Part shown: in pieces, positions 63,823 to 64,000 of the stretch
Position numbering within the stretch: position 1 is the stretch's first letter
How the letters are laid out: each line of letters opens with the position of its first letter
Assembly: GCF_004208415.1 (NCBI RefSeq)
Contig: NZ_CP035758.1
Coordinates: forward strand, 10,230,001-10,294,000
DNA: 64,000 bases
Origin: Ktedonosporobacter rubrisoli
GTDB lineage: Bacteria > Chloroflexota > Ktedonobacteria > Ktedonobacterales > Ktedonobacteraceae
Direction of reading: 5' to 3'
Position numbers and translations under genes: made by a program
Notes under the pieces: generated by a model
Database searches by the model: none
What the model saw: only the letters and a program-made list of their open reading frames with translations
What the model was told of the DNA's origin: nothing

Positions 63823-64000
63823 TTAATCTGCCAACTCTTTATTATGCTGCACACGCTGGGATGGCAAGTATTCTATGTTAGTTGAGGGAAAGTTGGCTAG
63901 ATGTTCCTGCATGCATAAGGCCCCAACTGTGCGAACCTCGTCAATCAGAGCGTCAAGATCTGCCTGACTGGTAGCATAATGCATGATGCAGGCACGAAGG
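63823..64000 (-). CDS. C-terminus of a PLP-dependent decarboxylase/aminotransferase, 5' end beyond window
   Basis: 59 codons before a TAA at 63823-63825. The visible end (LRACIMHYATSQADLDALIDEVRTVG) matches the C-terminal LRxCxxxxxTTxxDxDxLVxEV pattern of group II pyridoxal-phosphate decarboxylases and related fold-type I enzymes; the tail continues to QHNKELAD. Substrate cannot be told from this piece. A terminator hairpin lies 48 bases after the stop. Confidence 0.6.
   Translation of the reverse strand, partial: LRACIMHYATSQADLDALIDEVRTVGALCMQEHLANFPSTNIEYLPSQRVQHNKELAD

Overview
The window looks like a chromosome segment of a Ktedonobacteria-type Chloroflexota (Ktedonobacter, Dictyobacter or Thermogemmatispora relatives). 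The grounds are a moderately GC-rich sequence, many membrane-bound LiaS-type sensor kinases, a TnpB-type transposase, large Ser/Thr kinases, and a group 1h [NiFe] hydrogenase cluster with the actinobacterial-style accessory genes (DUF5947, DUF6084, DUF6893, SIS proteins). No rRNA, tRNA or CRISPR array was seen. All assignments come from reading the sequence and remembered family features; no database was searched.

Layout. 1-7 kb: a truncated CPBP protease, an erythromycin-esterase-like lipoprotein, a lone tnpB with a structured 3' end (probable omega RNA), and a sensor kinase/response regulator pair. 7-8.6 kb: murQ (frameshifted) and a PPOX-type flavoprotein. 8.8-23.7 kb: one long minus-strand hydrogenase locus, hhyS-hhyL-nifU-like-DUF5947-DUF6084-two unknowns-protease-DUF6893-hypA-hypB-hypF-hypC-SIS-hypC2-SIS-hypD-hypE. 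It encodes a probable high-affinity, oxygen-tolerant H2 uptake enzyme with a complete Ni-Fe(CN)2CO maturation set. 24.3-36 kb: a pqqC-pqqD fusion, a PstS-like lipoprotein overlapping a double-HAMP membrane protein, a LacI regulator divergent from a GH125 alpha-mannosidase, and the assimilatory nitrite reductase operon nirB-nirD-hemD. The hydrogenase/pqqCD and nirB upstream regions share an unusual inverted repeat, TTGTGY-N5-GCACAA, which suggests one common regulator.

36-53.5 kb is a probable defence island, all on the minus strand except one hydrolase. It holds a membrane Ser/Thr kinase, then a three-gene operon: a NERD-pseudokinase-kinase-P-loop fusion (1,314 aa), a 570-aa unknown, and a 1,704-aa protein with a PD-(D/E)XK-like motif and a HerA-type ATPase. 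After those come an alpha/beta hydrolase and a coiled-coil Mrr-type restriction endonuclease. The three-gene operon resembles mad6-mad7-mad8 of the methylation-associated defence system, and more distantly DndFGH/DptFGH, but no methyltransferase or phosphorothioation genes lie in the window. It is the best candidate here for an undescribed system.

53.8-64 kb: a cytochrome P450, an MFS exporter broken by an in-frame TGA, a second sensor kinase/regulator pair paralogous to the first, a secreted DUF4082/beta-helix protein, two DNA-binding proteins (one membrane-anchored with an external domain), and the 3' end of a PLP-dependent enzyme.

Three genes are damaged: kinase 1 and murQ by G-run frameshifts, the MFS gene by a nonsense codon. 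A roughly 105-bp hairpin repeat occurs twice, each time between convergent genes.
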